Assembly (NCBI RefSeq): GCF_000420485.1
Contig: NZ_ATVA01000016.1
Span: forward strand, 126,501-190,500
Origin: Paucidesulfovibrio longus DSM 6739
GTDB taxonomy: Bacteria; Desulfobacterota; Desulfovibrionia; Desulfovibrionales; Desulfovibrionaceae
Direction: 5' to 3'
Length of the DNA: 64,000 nt
In this document: positions 7,086 to 15,001 of the stretch, one piece after another
Layout: every line of letters begins with the position of its first letter
Position numbering within the stretch: position 1 is the stretch's first letter
Notes under the pieces: model-generated
Told to the model about the DNA's origin: nothing
Database searches by the model: none
The model's input: the letters and a program-made list of their open reading frames with translations, nothing else
Program-made: the position numbers and the translations under genes

Positions 7086-8489
7086 CTATTGCGCCTTGGG
7101 GCCGAAGATCTGCACGGGCTTGGTCGTGTCGCCGCCGGAACCCGGATACGGGTCGGCCTTGTGCACGGGCTTGCCCGACTTGAGCACTTCCACGGCAACT
7201 TCCATGAAGTTGTTGTAGCGGTGCTTGCATTCGTAGAAGCCGTGCCACCAGGCGTAGTCCGGGGCCATCATGGCCGTGCCCATGCGTGCGCGGCGGCCCT
7301 CGTGGTGCCAGAGCTCGTAGTATTGGACCTCAAGCTCCTCGTCGAAGAACTTGCTCTTGTCCAGCACTCCGGTCTCGTAGAGCTTGTCGAGCATGGCCTT
7401 GGCGGGCTTGAAGTAGACTTCGTTGTAGTTCTCCACAGCCTGATCCAGCTTGGCGTAGTGGCTTTCCGTCCAGGTCTTGGAGTGACACTGGTTGCAGATG
7501 TCCTGCATCTTGCCCCGTTCCTTCTGCCAGTCGTTCTTGGCCGGGAAGGCTGCGAAGTCCTGCGGGCGGATGGTCAGCGGGGCCTGAAGTTCCCAGGAGA
7601 GGCGTTCGGTGACGTCGTGGGAGGTCATCACCGATCCGGAACCGGACATGTGGCAGGAGGCGCAGGTCGGGGCGCGGTAGTCCACGCCGGGCGTCCAGGC
7701 GCCGGGAGCGGCGTCCCAGTTGTACTGGTCGCCGAACGCGGTGTAGATGTCGCCGTGCTTGGATTCCATGTAGATTTCGATCTGCGGATGGTCCGGGCCG
7801 AGGTGGCACTGGCCGCAGGCTTCGGGCTTGCGGGCTTCCATCACGGAGAAGCGGTGGCGCGTATGGCAACTGGTGCAGGAGCCCAGGCTGCCGTCCATGT
7901 TCACGCGGCCCACGCCCACGTTGGGCCAGGTCAGCGGGTCGAGCTTGCCGTTCTCGTCCTGCTTGAGCACCGTGCCGTGGCAGACGTAGCAGCCCGAAGC
8001 GCGCTCGACCGCGTTGTTCATGCCGTTGTTCAGCCAGGGGTCGATCTTCCAGATGATTTCCATGGTATTGGCATGCTTGGACTTGCTGTACTGCATGGCT
8101 TCGTCCGGGTGGCAGCGGGAGCAGTCCTTGGGGGTGACCACGCCCGCGATGGCGATCTTGTATTCGCCCTTGCCCCACTTGGTGTCCGAACGTTCATACT
8201 GCTTGAAATGTTCCTGGCTGATGTCCTTGTCGCCGGGCTGGGCCTGATGGCAGTCCAGACAGGTGACGTTGGCCGAGGCATGTCGGCTCATGGCCCAGTC
8301 CGAGAAGATTCCGGGGTTATCCTGCTTGTGGCACTCGATGCAGGCCACGGCCTGAGGCGGCATGCCGCGCTCGATCCGGTATTCCTTGGGCTTGGGCATG
8401 TTCTGCTGCTGCTGCGCTCCGGCTGCCGCGGGAAGCAGCACAGCCGCCAGAAAAGCCAGCAGACATGCCGCACTACAGTGTTTCCTCAT
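7086..8489 (-). CDS. haoA: Octahaem cytochrome c, hydroxylamine oxidoreductase family (HaoA-like)
   Basis: The 467-residue precursor has a Sec signal peptide ending near AAAGA and exactly eight CXXCH haem sites (CIECH, CLDCH, CSRCH, CYVCH, CTSCH, CGQCH, CASCH, CNQCH). The C-terminal helical part keeps the family pattern PDYAWWHGFYEC. This matches the octahaem HAO family. It is encoded 38 bp after a NapC/NrfH-type quinol dehydrogenase, the arrangement of the reductive epsilon-type Hao enzymes, so reduction of nitrite or hydroxylamine to ammonium in the periplasm is more likely than hydroxylamine oxidation (inference). Whether the tyrosine cross-link of oxidative HAO is present needs alignment. 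The start at 8489 has AGGAGGAAGG before it; the longer frame to 8531 lacks a site. Confidence 0.88.
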   Translation of the reverse strand: MRKHCSAACLLAFLAAVLLPAAAGAQQQQNMPKPKEYRIERGMPPQAVACIECHKQDNPGIFSDWAMSRHASANVTCLDCHQAQPGDKDISQEHFKQYERSDTKWGKGEYKIAIAGVVTPKDCSRCHPDEAMQYSKSKHANTMEIIWKIDPWLNNGMNNAVERASGCYVCHGTVLKQDENGKLDPLTWPNVGVGRVNMDGSLGSCTSCHTRHRFSVMEARKPEACGQCHLGPDHPQIEIYMESKHGDIYTAFGDQYNWDAAPGAWTPGVDYRAPTCASCHMSGSGSVMTSHDVTERLSWELQAPLTIRPQDFAAFPAKNDWQKERGKMQDICNQCHSKTWTESHYAKLDQAVENYNEVYFKPAKAMLDKLYETGVLDKSKFFDEELEVQYYELWHHEGRRARMGTAMMAPDYAWWHGFYECKHRYNNFMEVAVEVLKSGKPVHKADPYPGSGGDTTKPVQIFGPKAQ

Positions 8490-8527
8490 GTGTCCCTTCC
8501 TCCTCGCTCTGCAATGTTGAAACGTGT

Positions 8528-9121
8528 TCATTCTTCGTCGGGATCGAACCGCACGAGGGCCTGGAGGCCTGTGGCGCGGTAGGGCGGCAGATTCTGCTTA
8601 TACCCGTAATAGGGGCGGTCGACGTGCACGAGGTTTCGATGGCAGTCCGTGCACTTCTTCTCGTAGCCGGGCATGGGATAGAGAACCGTGCGGTGCGCGA
8701 GCATGGCTCCCCGCTGATCGGGCATGGCGAGCAGGTTCCGGTGGCACTTCAGGCACTGGGCGTTCTTGATGTCCCGGTAGGCCCCCTCGCGCTGCTCCTT
8801 GCGCACGTAGTCGTCTCCGCCCGTGGCCACATGCATGGCCACGTCCTTGAGGCCGTGCCAGGTCTTGGCGAAGAAGAAATTGAAGGTGTCGTGCGGAGCG
8901 GGCAGGTGGCAATCCATGCAGTCGGCCACAAGCCCCTGCGGGTTGTTCACGTGGGTTGACGTTCGCCAGGCCTGATAGGCGGGCTGAATCTCATGGCAGC
9001 TGGCGCAGAATTCCGGCGTCGAGGTCCGGACCATGGTGTAGTAGGTCATGCTGAATACTGGGAAGGCGATCAGCAGACCGAATGCGGTCCAGAGAATCGG
9101 CGCGAGATACTTCCTTTTCAT
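8528..9121 (-). CDS. haoC: Tetrahaem quinol dehydrogenase, NapC/NirT/NrfH family (HaoC-like)
   Basis: The 197-residue protein has one N-terminal membrane anchor (about 8-30) and four CXXCH motifs: CASCH, CMDCH, CLKCH and CTDCH. This is the NapC/NrfH design, which oxidises menaquinol and passes electrons to a periplasmic multihaem reductase. The first haem motif is followed by EIQPAY rather than the methionine seen in many NrfH proteins, so the first haem ligand may differ. It is the first gene of a two-gene unit with the octahaem cytochrome and is preceded by a perfect 20-bp HcpR/FNR-type palindrome, so electron supply and catalysis are switched on together. Confidence 0.9.
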   Translation of the reverse strand: MKRKYLAPILWTAFGLLIAFPVFSMTYYTMVRTSTPEFCASCHEIQPAYQAWRTSTHVNNPQGLVADCMDCHLPAPHDTFNFFFAKTWHGLKDVAMHVATGGDDYVRKEQREGAYRDIKNAQCLKCHRNLLAMPDQRGAMLAHRTVLYPMPGYEKKCTDCHRNLVHVDRPYYGYKQNLPPYRATGLQALVRFDPDEE

Positions 9122-9166
9122 GCTTGCTCCGGCCTTTTTTGGGTTTCTCCCCTGAGTCTATGCACG

Positions 9167-9209
9167 ATTATCAGTAAATTTGTGATTATTTTTTGACTTA
9201 AGTCAAAAA
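9167..9209 (-). promoter_or_regulatory. haoCA promoter with HcpR/FNR-type palindrome
   Basis: A 20-bp perfect palindrome, TTTTTGACTTAAGTCAAAAA, covers 9190-9209. On the minus strand TGATAAT (-10 GATAAT, 9167-9172) lies 30 bp from its centre, which places the palindrome near -41 and suits class II activation. No -35 hexamer is needed or seen. It is the best copy of the motif in the window. Confidence 0.75.
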
Positions 9210-9310
9210 GCGAAACCTTCGGTTGCTCTTTTCGCCTGTTGCGCCGTCGATCAAAGGCGGTTACAAAGCACATCTCAAGAATCGCCGAAAAGACGTGGAG
9301 GGGGAACGCG

Positions 9311-10675
9311 TTGCGCATCATCATCGTCGGAGCCGGGGAAGTCGGTTTTCATATTGCCCGCAGGCTCGCTGTGGAGAACAAGGAAGTCATCGTCATCGAC
9401 AAGAACCCCGCGGCGTTGAAGCGGGTTTCGGAAACGACGGACGTGCAGACTTTCGAAGGTTCGGGATGCAGCCCGCGCGTGCTGGAAGAGGCGGGCGTGG
9501 CTGGCGGGGACATCCTGCTCGCCGTCACGGACTCCGACGAAATCAACATCATGGCCTGCGTTTTCGCGGGCAAGCTCGCCAAGAACATTACGCTGCTGGC
9601 TCGGCTGCGCGACGAAGACTACACTCAGTACAAGCACCTGATCACCGAGGGGGAACCGCGAATCCGCCGGATCATCAACCCGGACCAGGAAGTGGTGGAT
9701 TCCATCCTCCGGCTCATGAGCGTTCCGGGCGCCGTGGAGATCAACGAATTCGCGGGCGGCAAGATTCGGCTCATCGGCGTGCGTCTGCCCGAGGGCAGCC
9801 CCGTGATCGGCAAGCGGCTGATGAATCTGCGGGACGTGACGGGCGACGTGGGCGTGGTCATCGCCGCGCTGGTGCGGGACGACAAGCTGGTCATCCCCAC
9901 GGGCGAGGACGAAATCCAGCGCCGGGACACCGTGTATTTCGCCTGCGACATCAAGGACCAGGACGAGATTCTGGAGCGTATCGGAATCCGGTCCGAGCCC
10001 ATCAAGACCGTGTTCATCGTGGGCGGCGGCAACATCGGCTTCAAGCTGGCCAAGTCGCTGGACAACAAATTCTATCATACCCGGCTGCTGGACGCGGACC
10101 CTCAGCGTTGCGGCTTCCTCGCCGAGCAGCTCAACCGGCCCATCGTGCTCCAGGGCGACGCCCGCGACCAGGATCTGCTGCGCGAGGAGAACGTGGGCGA
10201 GCTGGACCTGGTCATCTCCGTGACCGGAGACGAGGAGACCAACATCCTGGCCTGTCTGCTGGCCAAAAATCTCGGCGCGCGCGAAACCATCACGCGCATC
10301 AACAATTTCGCGTACATGCCGCTGATCGAGCCCATCGGCATCGACCATCTGGTCTGCCCCCGGCTCTCAGCCATCAATTCCATTCTGCATTTCATCCGGC
10401 GCGGACAGGTCATGTCCACCGCGTCCATCAAGGGCGAGGACGCCGAAGCGCTGGAAGCCATCGCCCAGGAGAATTCCTCCGTGGTGGGCAAGCCGCTGAA
10501 GGACATCAAGTTCCCCAAGGGCGCGCTGATCCTTTGCTTCCAGCGCGGCGACGAAGTGGTCATCCCTCGCGGCGATACCGTGATCCAGCCCAACGACCGA
10601 CTGGTGATCATCTCCACCCGGCAGAACATCACCAAGGTGGAAAAGGCCCTGGACGTGACCGTGGAGTTCTTCTAG
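9311..10675 (+). CDS. trkA: Trk potassium uptake regulator TrkA
   Basis: TrkA is the cytoplasmic NAD(H)/ATP-binding gate of the Trk potassium channel. The 454-residue protein starts with TTG at 9311 (LRIIIVGAGEVGFHIARRLA, the Rossmann GxGxxG of the first RCK domain), with GGAGGGGG just upstream; a frame to 9239 adds an unrelated tail. A second RCK-N domain begins at VFIVGGGNIGFKLAKSL near residue 235, and each is followed by an RCK-C domain. Length matches E. coli TrkA (458). trkH follows with no gap, so the pair is one operon. Confidence 0.95.
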   Translation: MRIIIVGAGEVGFHIARRLAVENKEVIVIDKNPAALKRVSETTDVQTFEGSGCSPRVLEEAGVAGGDILLAVTDSDEINIMACVFAGKLAKNITLLARLRDEDYTQYKHLITEGEPRIRRIINPDQEVVDSILRLMSVPGAVEINEFAGGKIRLIGVRLPEGSPVIGKRLMNLRDVTGDVGVVIAALVRDDKLVIPTGEDEIQRRDTVYFACDIKDQDEILERIGIRSEPIKTVFIVGGGNIGFKLAKSLDNKFYHTRLLDADPQRCGFLAEQLNRPIVLQGDARDQDLLREENVGELDLVISVTGDEETNILACLLAKNLGARETITRINNFAYMPLIEPIGIDHLVCPRLSAINSILHFIRRGQVMSTASIKGEDAEALEAIAQENSSVVGKPLKDIKFPKGALILCFQRGDEVVIPRGDTVIQPNDRLVIISTRQNITKVEKALDVTVEFF

Positions 10676-12130
10676 ATGCGTTTGAAATACGTCCTGCACG
10701 TCATCGGAGCCCTGGTCTTCTGCGTGGGCCTGACCATGCTCTGGCCTTTGGGCTTTTCGCTCTACTACGGCGATGCGGGCGTGTTTCCCCTGCTCTGGTC
10801 CATGCTCATAACCGTTGCCGTGGGCGCGGCGACCTTTCTCCTTTTTCGCGATCCGGAGGCCGAACGCGGTCTGAGCCACCGCGAAGGCATGGCCATCGTG
10901 GGCATAGGCTGGCTCGCTGCCGGACTTTTCGGCGCGTTGCCGTTCTGGCTCGGCGGCGTTTTTTCCGGCTCCGTGGTGGACTGCGTGTTCGAGTCGCTCT
11001 CCGGCTTCACCACCACGGGCTCCAGCGTGCTCGTGGACATCGAAGGCGTCGCGCGGGGGCTGCTCTTCTGGCGCAGCCTGACCCACTGGCTCGGCGGCAT
11101 GGGCATCATCGTGCTCTCCCTCGCCATTCTGCCCTTCCTCGGCATCGGCGGCATGCAGCTCTACAAGGCCGAGGTGCCCGGCCCGGTGCCGGACAAGCTC
11201 AAGCCGCGCATCAAGGATACGGCGCTGCTGCTCTGGAAGGTCTACGTGCTCTTTTCCGGCCTGGAGACCCTGCTGCTCATGCTCGGAGGAATGGACCTCT
11301 TCGACGCGCTCTGCCATACCTTCGGCACCATGGCCACGGGCGGGTTCTCCACCAGGAACACTTCGGTGGCGTCCTACGAGTCGGCCTACATCGATTGGGT
11401 CATCACCATCTTCATGCTCATCGCGGGCATCAATTTTTCCCTGCATTTCCTGGCGCTCAAGGGCCGCATCCGCGACGTGCTCAAGGATTCGGAGCTGCGT
11501 TTCTTCCTGGGGCTCTTCGCCTTCTTCACGATCATCATCGCCATTGCCGTGCTGCACGAAAACTACGGCGACGTGGAAGCCTCGCTGCGGTATTCCGCGT
11601 TTCAGGTGGCCTCGATCCTGACCACCACGGGCTTCGCCACCGCGGACTACGAACTCTGGCCCTCGCTTTGCCAGGGCTTGCTCCTGCTCTGCATGTTCAT
11701 CGGGGGGTGCGCCGGATCCACCGGAGGCGGCATGAAGGTCATGCGCATCCAGCTTCTGATCAAGCATTCCTACAAGGAACTGATCCAGCTGATTCATCCG
11801 CGCAGCGTGACCCAGGTCAAGGTCAGCGGAAAGGCCGTGCCCATGGGCGTGCTTTCCGGCATTTGGGCGTTCTTCGTGCTCTGGCTTGCGCTTTTCGTGC
11901 TTTCGGCCCTGGTGGTGGCGGCTTCGGGCGTGGATCTCATGAGCAGCTTCGCCGCCTCCCTGGCCTGCATCGGGAACATCGGTCCGGGCGTGGGCGTTGT
12001 CGGCCCCACGGACAACTATTCCACGCTTCCGGACCTTGCCAAGTGGGTGCTCGTGTTCTGCATGCTGCTGGGCAGGCTGGAAATCTACACGGTGGTCATC
12101 CTGTTCGTGCCCGAATTCTGGCGCAAGTAG
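10676..12130 (+). CDS. trkH: Trk potassium transporter, membrane subunit TrkH
   Basis: The 484-residue protein has the four M1-P-M2 repeats of the SKT superfamily. Selectivity-filter loops can be seen as SGFTTTGSSVL near residue 115, GTMATGGFSTRN near 220, TTTGFATAD near 320 and ACIGNIGPGVG near 435. It forms the K+-conducting pore and is gated by TrkA, whose gene ends on the base before this ATG. The sequence GGCAGSTGGGMKV before the last third is characteristic of TrkH/KtrB. It is followed by a hairpin that mainly serves the opposite strand. Confidence 0.95.
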   Translation: MRLKYVLHVIGALVFCVGLTMLWPLGFSLYYGDAGVFPLLWSMLITVAVGAATFLLFRDPEAERGLSHREGMAIVGIGWLAAGLFGALPFWLGGVFSGSVVDCVFESLSGFTTTGSSVLVDIEGVARGLLFWRSLTHWLGGMGIIVLSLAILPFLGIGGMQLYKAEVPGPVPDKLKPRIKDTALLLWKVYVLFSGLETLLLMLGGMDLFDALCHTFGTMATGGFSTRNTSVASYESAYIDWVITIFMLIAGINFSLHFLALKGRIRDVLKDSELRFFLGLFAFFTIIIAIAVLHENYGDVEASLRYSAFQVASILTTTGFATADYELWPSLCQGLLLLCMFIGGCAGSTGGGMKVMRIQLLIKHSYKELIQLIHPRSVTQVKVSGKAVPMGVLSGIWAFFVLWLALFVLSALVVAASGVDLMSSFAASLACIGNIGPGVGVVGPTDNYSTLPDLAKWVLVFCMLLGRLEIYTVVILFVPEFWRK

Positions 12131-12133
12131 CCC

Positions 12134-12165
12134 GAAAAAAAGCGCCCTCCGGGAAACAGGGCGCT
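12134..12165 (-). terminator. Intrinsic terminator after the Sel1/MORN gene
   Basis: The 8-bp stem AGCGCCCT/AGGGCGCT (12141-12148, 12158-12165) is followed on the minus strand by seven T. It may also stop trkH weakly. Confidence 0.75.
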
Positions 12166-12190
12166 TCGGAGGGCGGATGCCGACAGACGC

Positions 12191-13291
12191 TCAACGCTGC
12201 GGACACTCCTTTTCCTTGATGACCTCGCCCGCGGCGTCGTAGGTCAGCAGAGGGGTGACGCATTTGCCGTCCTTCAAATCCTGGCTGGCCTTGAGCTTGC
12301 CGTCTTCGAAGTATCTGCGCAGCTTCCCGTCCCGCTTGCCCATCTTGTATTCGTAGAGATCTTCCACGCCGCCGGAGCGGTAAAAGCTGACGAAAAAGCC
12401 GTGCTCCTTTCCCTCCCGAAAGGTCTGCCAAATAAAGGGCTCGCCGCCTTCGTACCAGCTGTAGTTCGAGCCGTTCGGAAGGCCGGCCGTGAATTGCTTC
12501 AGGGAATTCGGGGCGCCGTCCGGGTAGAACTCGGCCCAGCCCTCGCACAGGCCGTCGCGGTATTCGAGAATCGACCGCAGGTAGCCCTTGCTGCGGTCGT
12601 AGCGCAGTTCCCGACCGTTCTTTCGGCCTTCCTGCACCTCGACCACCAGCCGCAGGCGTCCCGCCTCGTCCGCATCACAGGCCGTGCCGCTGAAGGGGAC
12701 GCCGTTCAGGCGGTAGGTCACGATATCCCGCTTGCCGTATTCCTGGTCGAGTTCGGAATATGCTTGGCAGCCTTCGGGGGAAGCCTGGAGTCTTGCCATG
12801 TAGACATCGTTGCGCAGTTCTTCGGGGGCGGGCCGGGGGTGGAGCAAGGCGTCGGGCAGGGGAGCTGCGGGGTCGAAGACCGGGAGGGAATCCGGGGCAG
12901 CCGCGTTTTGGGCCACTGTCCCGTCGGAGTCCGCATCAGGCTTGGAGACGTCCGGTTCCGCAGGGGCGTTCGCCAGTCTGGAAGTGAGCAGGTCCACCAT
13001 TTCCCCGGCCTTGGGGTGGCCGTTGTCCCGTGCTTTCAGGAACCATTCGAGCGCGGCGCGTTCGTCCTGTTCCACTCCCTTGCCCTGGTAGTGGAGCATG
13101 CCGAGGGCGTACTGGGCTTGCGGGTCGGCCTGTTCGGCGGCGGCGAGAAATTCGGCGCGCGCCGTTTGGTAGTCCCGTTGCGAAGCCGCCTTGAGCCCCG
13201 CTTCATAATCTGCCGAGGCGGGAGCCGGAGACGTTGCCGCGAGAAGAAGCAGGACGGAAAGCAGTCGGAAAATGGGGAGCCGGAAGCGCAT
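12191..13291 (-). CDS. Exported Sel1-repeat and MORN-variant-repeat protein
   Basis: The 366-residue protein has a signal peptide (cleavage near PASA), then two Sel1/TPR-like units (about 28-98, including YALGMLHYQGKGVEQD), a low-complexity acidic/proline linker, and from about 185 several MORN_2-type repeats of the form Y-x-DG-x2-GW/EF-x3-G (for example YRDGLCEGWAEFYPDG, YKMGKRDGKLRRYFEDG). Such combinations occur in periplasmic or surface proteins of unknown job, and the repeats suggest binding to proteins or envelope components. A GGAGG ribosome site precedes the ATG. It stands between trkH and nadB in a convergent and independent unit. No function is claimed. Confidence 0.75.
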   Translation of the reverse strand: MRFRLPIFRLLSVLLLLAATSPAPASADYEAGLKAASQRDYQTARAEFLAAAEQADPQAQYALGMLHYQGKGVEQDERAALEWFLKARDNGHPKAGEMVDLLTSRLANAPAEPDVSKPDADSDGTVAQNAAAPDSLPVFDPAAPLPDALLHPRPAPEELRNDVYMARLQASPEGCQAYSELDQEYGKRDIVTYRLNGVPFSGTACDADEAGRLRLVVEVQEGRKNGRELRYDRSKGYLRSILEYRDGLCEGWAEFYPDGAPNSLKQFTAGLPNGSNYSWYEGGEPFIWQTFREGKEHGFFVSFYRSGGVEDLYEYKMGKRDGKLRRYFEDGKLKASQDLKDGKCVTPLLTYDAAGEVIKEKECPQR

Positions 13292-13371
13292 GGGAACCTC
13301 CTTGCAATTAGGAGGCTTCTTAGCATTCCAGGAGAGTCAAGGAAAGCGGGAAGGCGGCATTCGATCGGGGA

Positions 13372-14964
13372 TCAGTCCACCCGGTAGTGGCAGCCCTTGC
13401 TCTTTTTGTTGCGCAGGGCCGCGGCCGTGATGCTGTAGGCGGCCTGGCAGCCGTGGAAGAGGTCGATGAGCGGCTTGCTGATGGGCGTGCGCTTGTAGAA
13501 GTCGTGCAGGTTTTTGGAGAGCTTGCGCAGGTCCGCAAAGGCGCGGTTGAGCCGGTCCGTGGTGCGGGCGATGCCCACGTAGTTCCACATGGTGTGGCGG
13601 ATGGTGGCCCAGTCCTGGGCGATGAGGGCCGGATCCTCGTTCTGGATGTCGCCTGGGCTTTCCCAGTCCGGAATGGAATCCATGAGCTTGCGCGAAAGAT
13701 GGGAGCTGCGGTTGAAGCGGGCCTGAATGTCCTTGGCCGCGCTGTGGCCCCAGACAAGGCCTTCCAGCAGCGAGGTGGAAGCCAGGCGGTTTGCGCCGTG
13801 CACCCCGGTGCAGGAGCATTCTCCGGCTGCGTAAAGCCGTTCCAGGGTGGTGCGGCTGCGGTTGTCCGCGAGCACGCCGCCGCAGAAATAATGCGCCACG
13901 GGCACGACGGGGATGGGCTCGTTGTCCATGTCCACGCCCGCGTCCAGGCAACTGGCGTGTATCGTGGGGAAGCGTTCGCGCAGGTTCTTGTCCACATGGC
14001 CTGCCGCGTCCAGGTAGACGCAGTCTTCGCCCGTGCGCAGAAGCTCGTCCATGATCGCCCTGGTCACGATGTCGCGCGGGGCGAGGTCGGCGCGGGAGTC
14101 GTAGCGGGGCATGAAAGCCTCGCCCGCCGAGTTGACCAGCTTGGCCCCCTCGCCGCGAACCGCTTCGGAAATCAGGGGGCGGCGGTCTTTTTTCTTGGAG
14201 CCCGCGAACAGGGCCGTGGGGTGGAATTGGATGTATTCCGCATTGAAGATGCGCGCGCCCGCGCGAAACGCCATGGACAGGCCGGAGCCGATGGATACGC
14301 GGGTGTTCGTGGTGTGCAGGAAGATCTGGCCCACGCCCCCGGTGGCCAGGAGGGTGTAGTCCGCCAGGATGGTTTCCACCTGCCCGGATTCGCCGTTGAA
14401 GACGTAGGCCCCGACGCAGTGGTTGTCCAGGCTGTACTTGTATTCCAGGCCGCAGGCGTGGTGGTGGGTGGTCAGAAGGTCCACGGCGGTGCGCTTGGTC
14501 AGGGTGCGGATGTTCGGGTGCTTTTCCAGCGCCTCGTGCAGGGTGGCGATGATGTTGCGGCCCGTATGGTCGGCGCAGCAGAGAATGCGCGCCACGCTGT
14601 GGCCGCCCTCGCGGGTCAGGTACCAGTCGCCGGGCTGACGTTCGTCGAAATGCACGCCGTATTTTTCGATCAGGGTTTCGCGCAGGACTTCCGGCCCCTT
14701 GCGGCAGAGGTAGCGCACGGCGCGGGTGAAGTTCTGCTTCCATCCGGCGGTGAGGATGTCCCGTTCGAGAATCTTGGGATCATCGTCCCGGCCCGTGTAG
14801 ACGATGCCGCCCTGGGCCAGCCGGGTGTTGCCGGAGGCGAGCTGCTCGCCCGCGGTGATCAGGGTCACTTCCTGACCGGACTCCGCCAGGGTCAGCGCGG
14901 CGATGCTTCCGGCGATGCCGGAGCCGATGATCAGAACGTCGGTCTTGAAGCGATACCCGTTCAC
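13372..14964 (-). CDS. nadB: L-aspartate oxidase
   Basis: NadB oxidises L-aspartate to iminoaspartate, the first step of de novo NAD synthesis. The 530-residue protein begins at GTG 14964 (AGAGGA upstream) with the FAD-binding motif VLIIGSGIAGSIAALTLAE. It retains the family blocks LAQGGIVY, GGHSVARILCCADHTG, ATGGVGQIFLHTTN, EYIQFHPTA and VPVAHYFCGGV, and the C-terminal helical domain of the succinate dehydrogenase/fumarate reductase flavoprotein family. The Glu-rather-than-Gln pattern that separates it from fumarate reductase fits the AFRAGARIFNAEYIQ block. In anaerobes the electron acceptor is probably fumarate. It is last in the nadC-nadA-nadB unit. Confidence 0.95.
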   Translation of the reverse strand: MNGYRFKTDVLIIGSGIAGSIAALTLAESGQEVTLITAGEQLASGNTRLAQGGIVYTGRDDDPKILERDILTAGWKQNFTRAVRYLCRKGPEVLRETLIEKYGVHFDERQPGDWYLTREGGHSVARILCCADHTGRNIIATLHEALEKHPNIRTLTKRTAVDLLTTHHHACGLEYKYSLDNHCVGAYVFNGESGQVETILADYTLLATGGVGQIFLHTTNTRVSIGSGLSMAFRAGARIFNAEYIQFHPTALFAGSKKKDRRPLISEAVRGEGAKLVNSAGEAFMPRYDSRADLAPRDIVTRAIMDELLRTGEDCVYLDAAGHVDKNLRERFPTIHASCLDAGVDMDNEPIPVVPVAHYFCGGVLADNRSRTTLERLYAAGECSCTGVHGANRLASTSLLEGLVWGHSAAKDIQARFNRSSHLSRKLMDSIPDWESPGDIQNEDPALIAQDWATIRHTMWNYVGIARTTDRLNRAFADLRKLSKNLHDFYKRTPISKPLIDLFHGCQAAYSITAAALRNKKSKGCHYRVD

Positions 14965-15001
14965 GTTGTCCTCTTGGGAAGTCTGCGCGGTGCCGCGATG
15001 T

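Noticed and set aside
7086-9121. Oxidative hydroxylamine oxidoreductase of a nitrifier
   Set aside because: No cytochrome c554/cM552 or ammonia monooxygenase genes are present; pairing with a NapC/NrfH-type quinol dehydrogenase in an anaerobe favours a reductive role.
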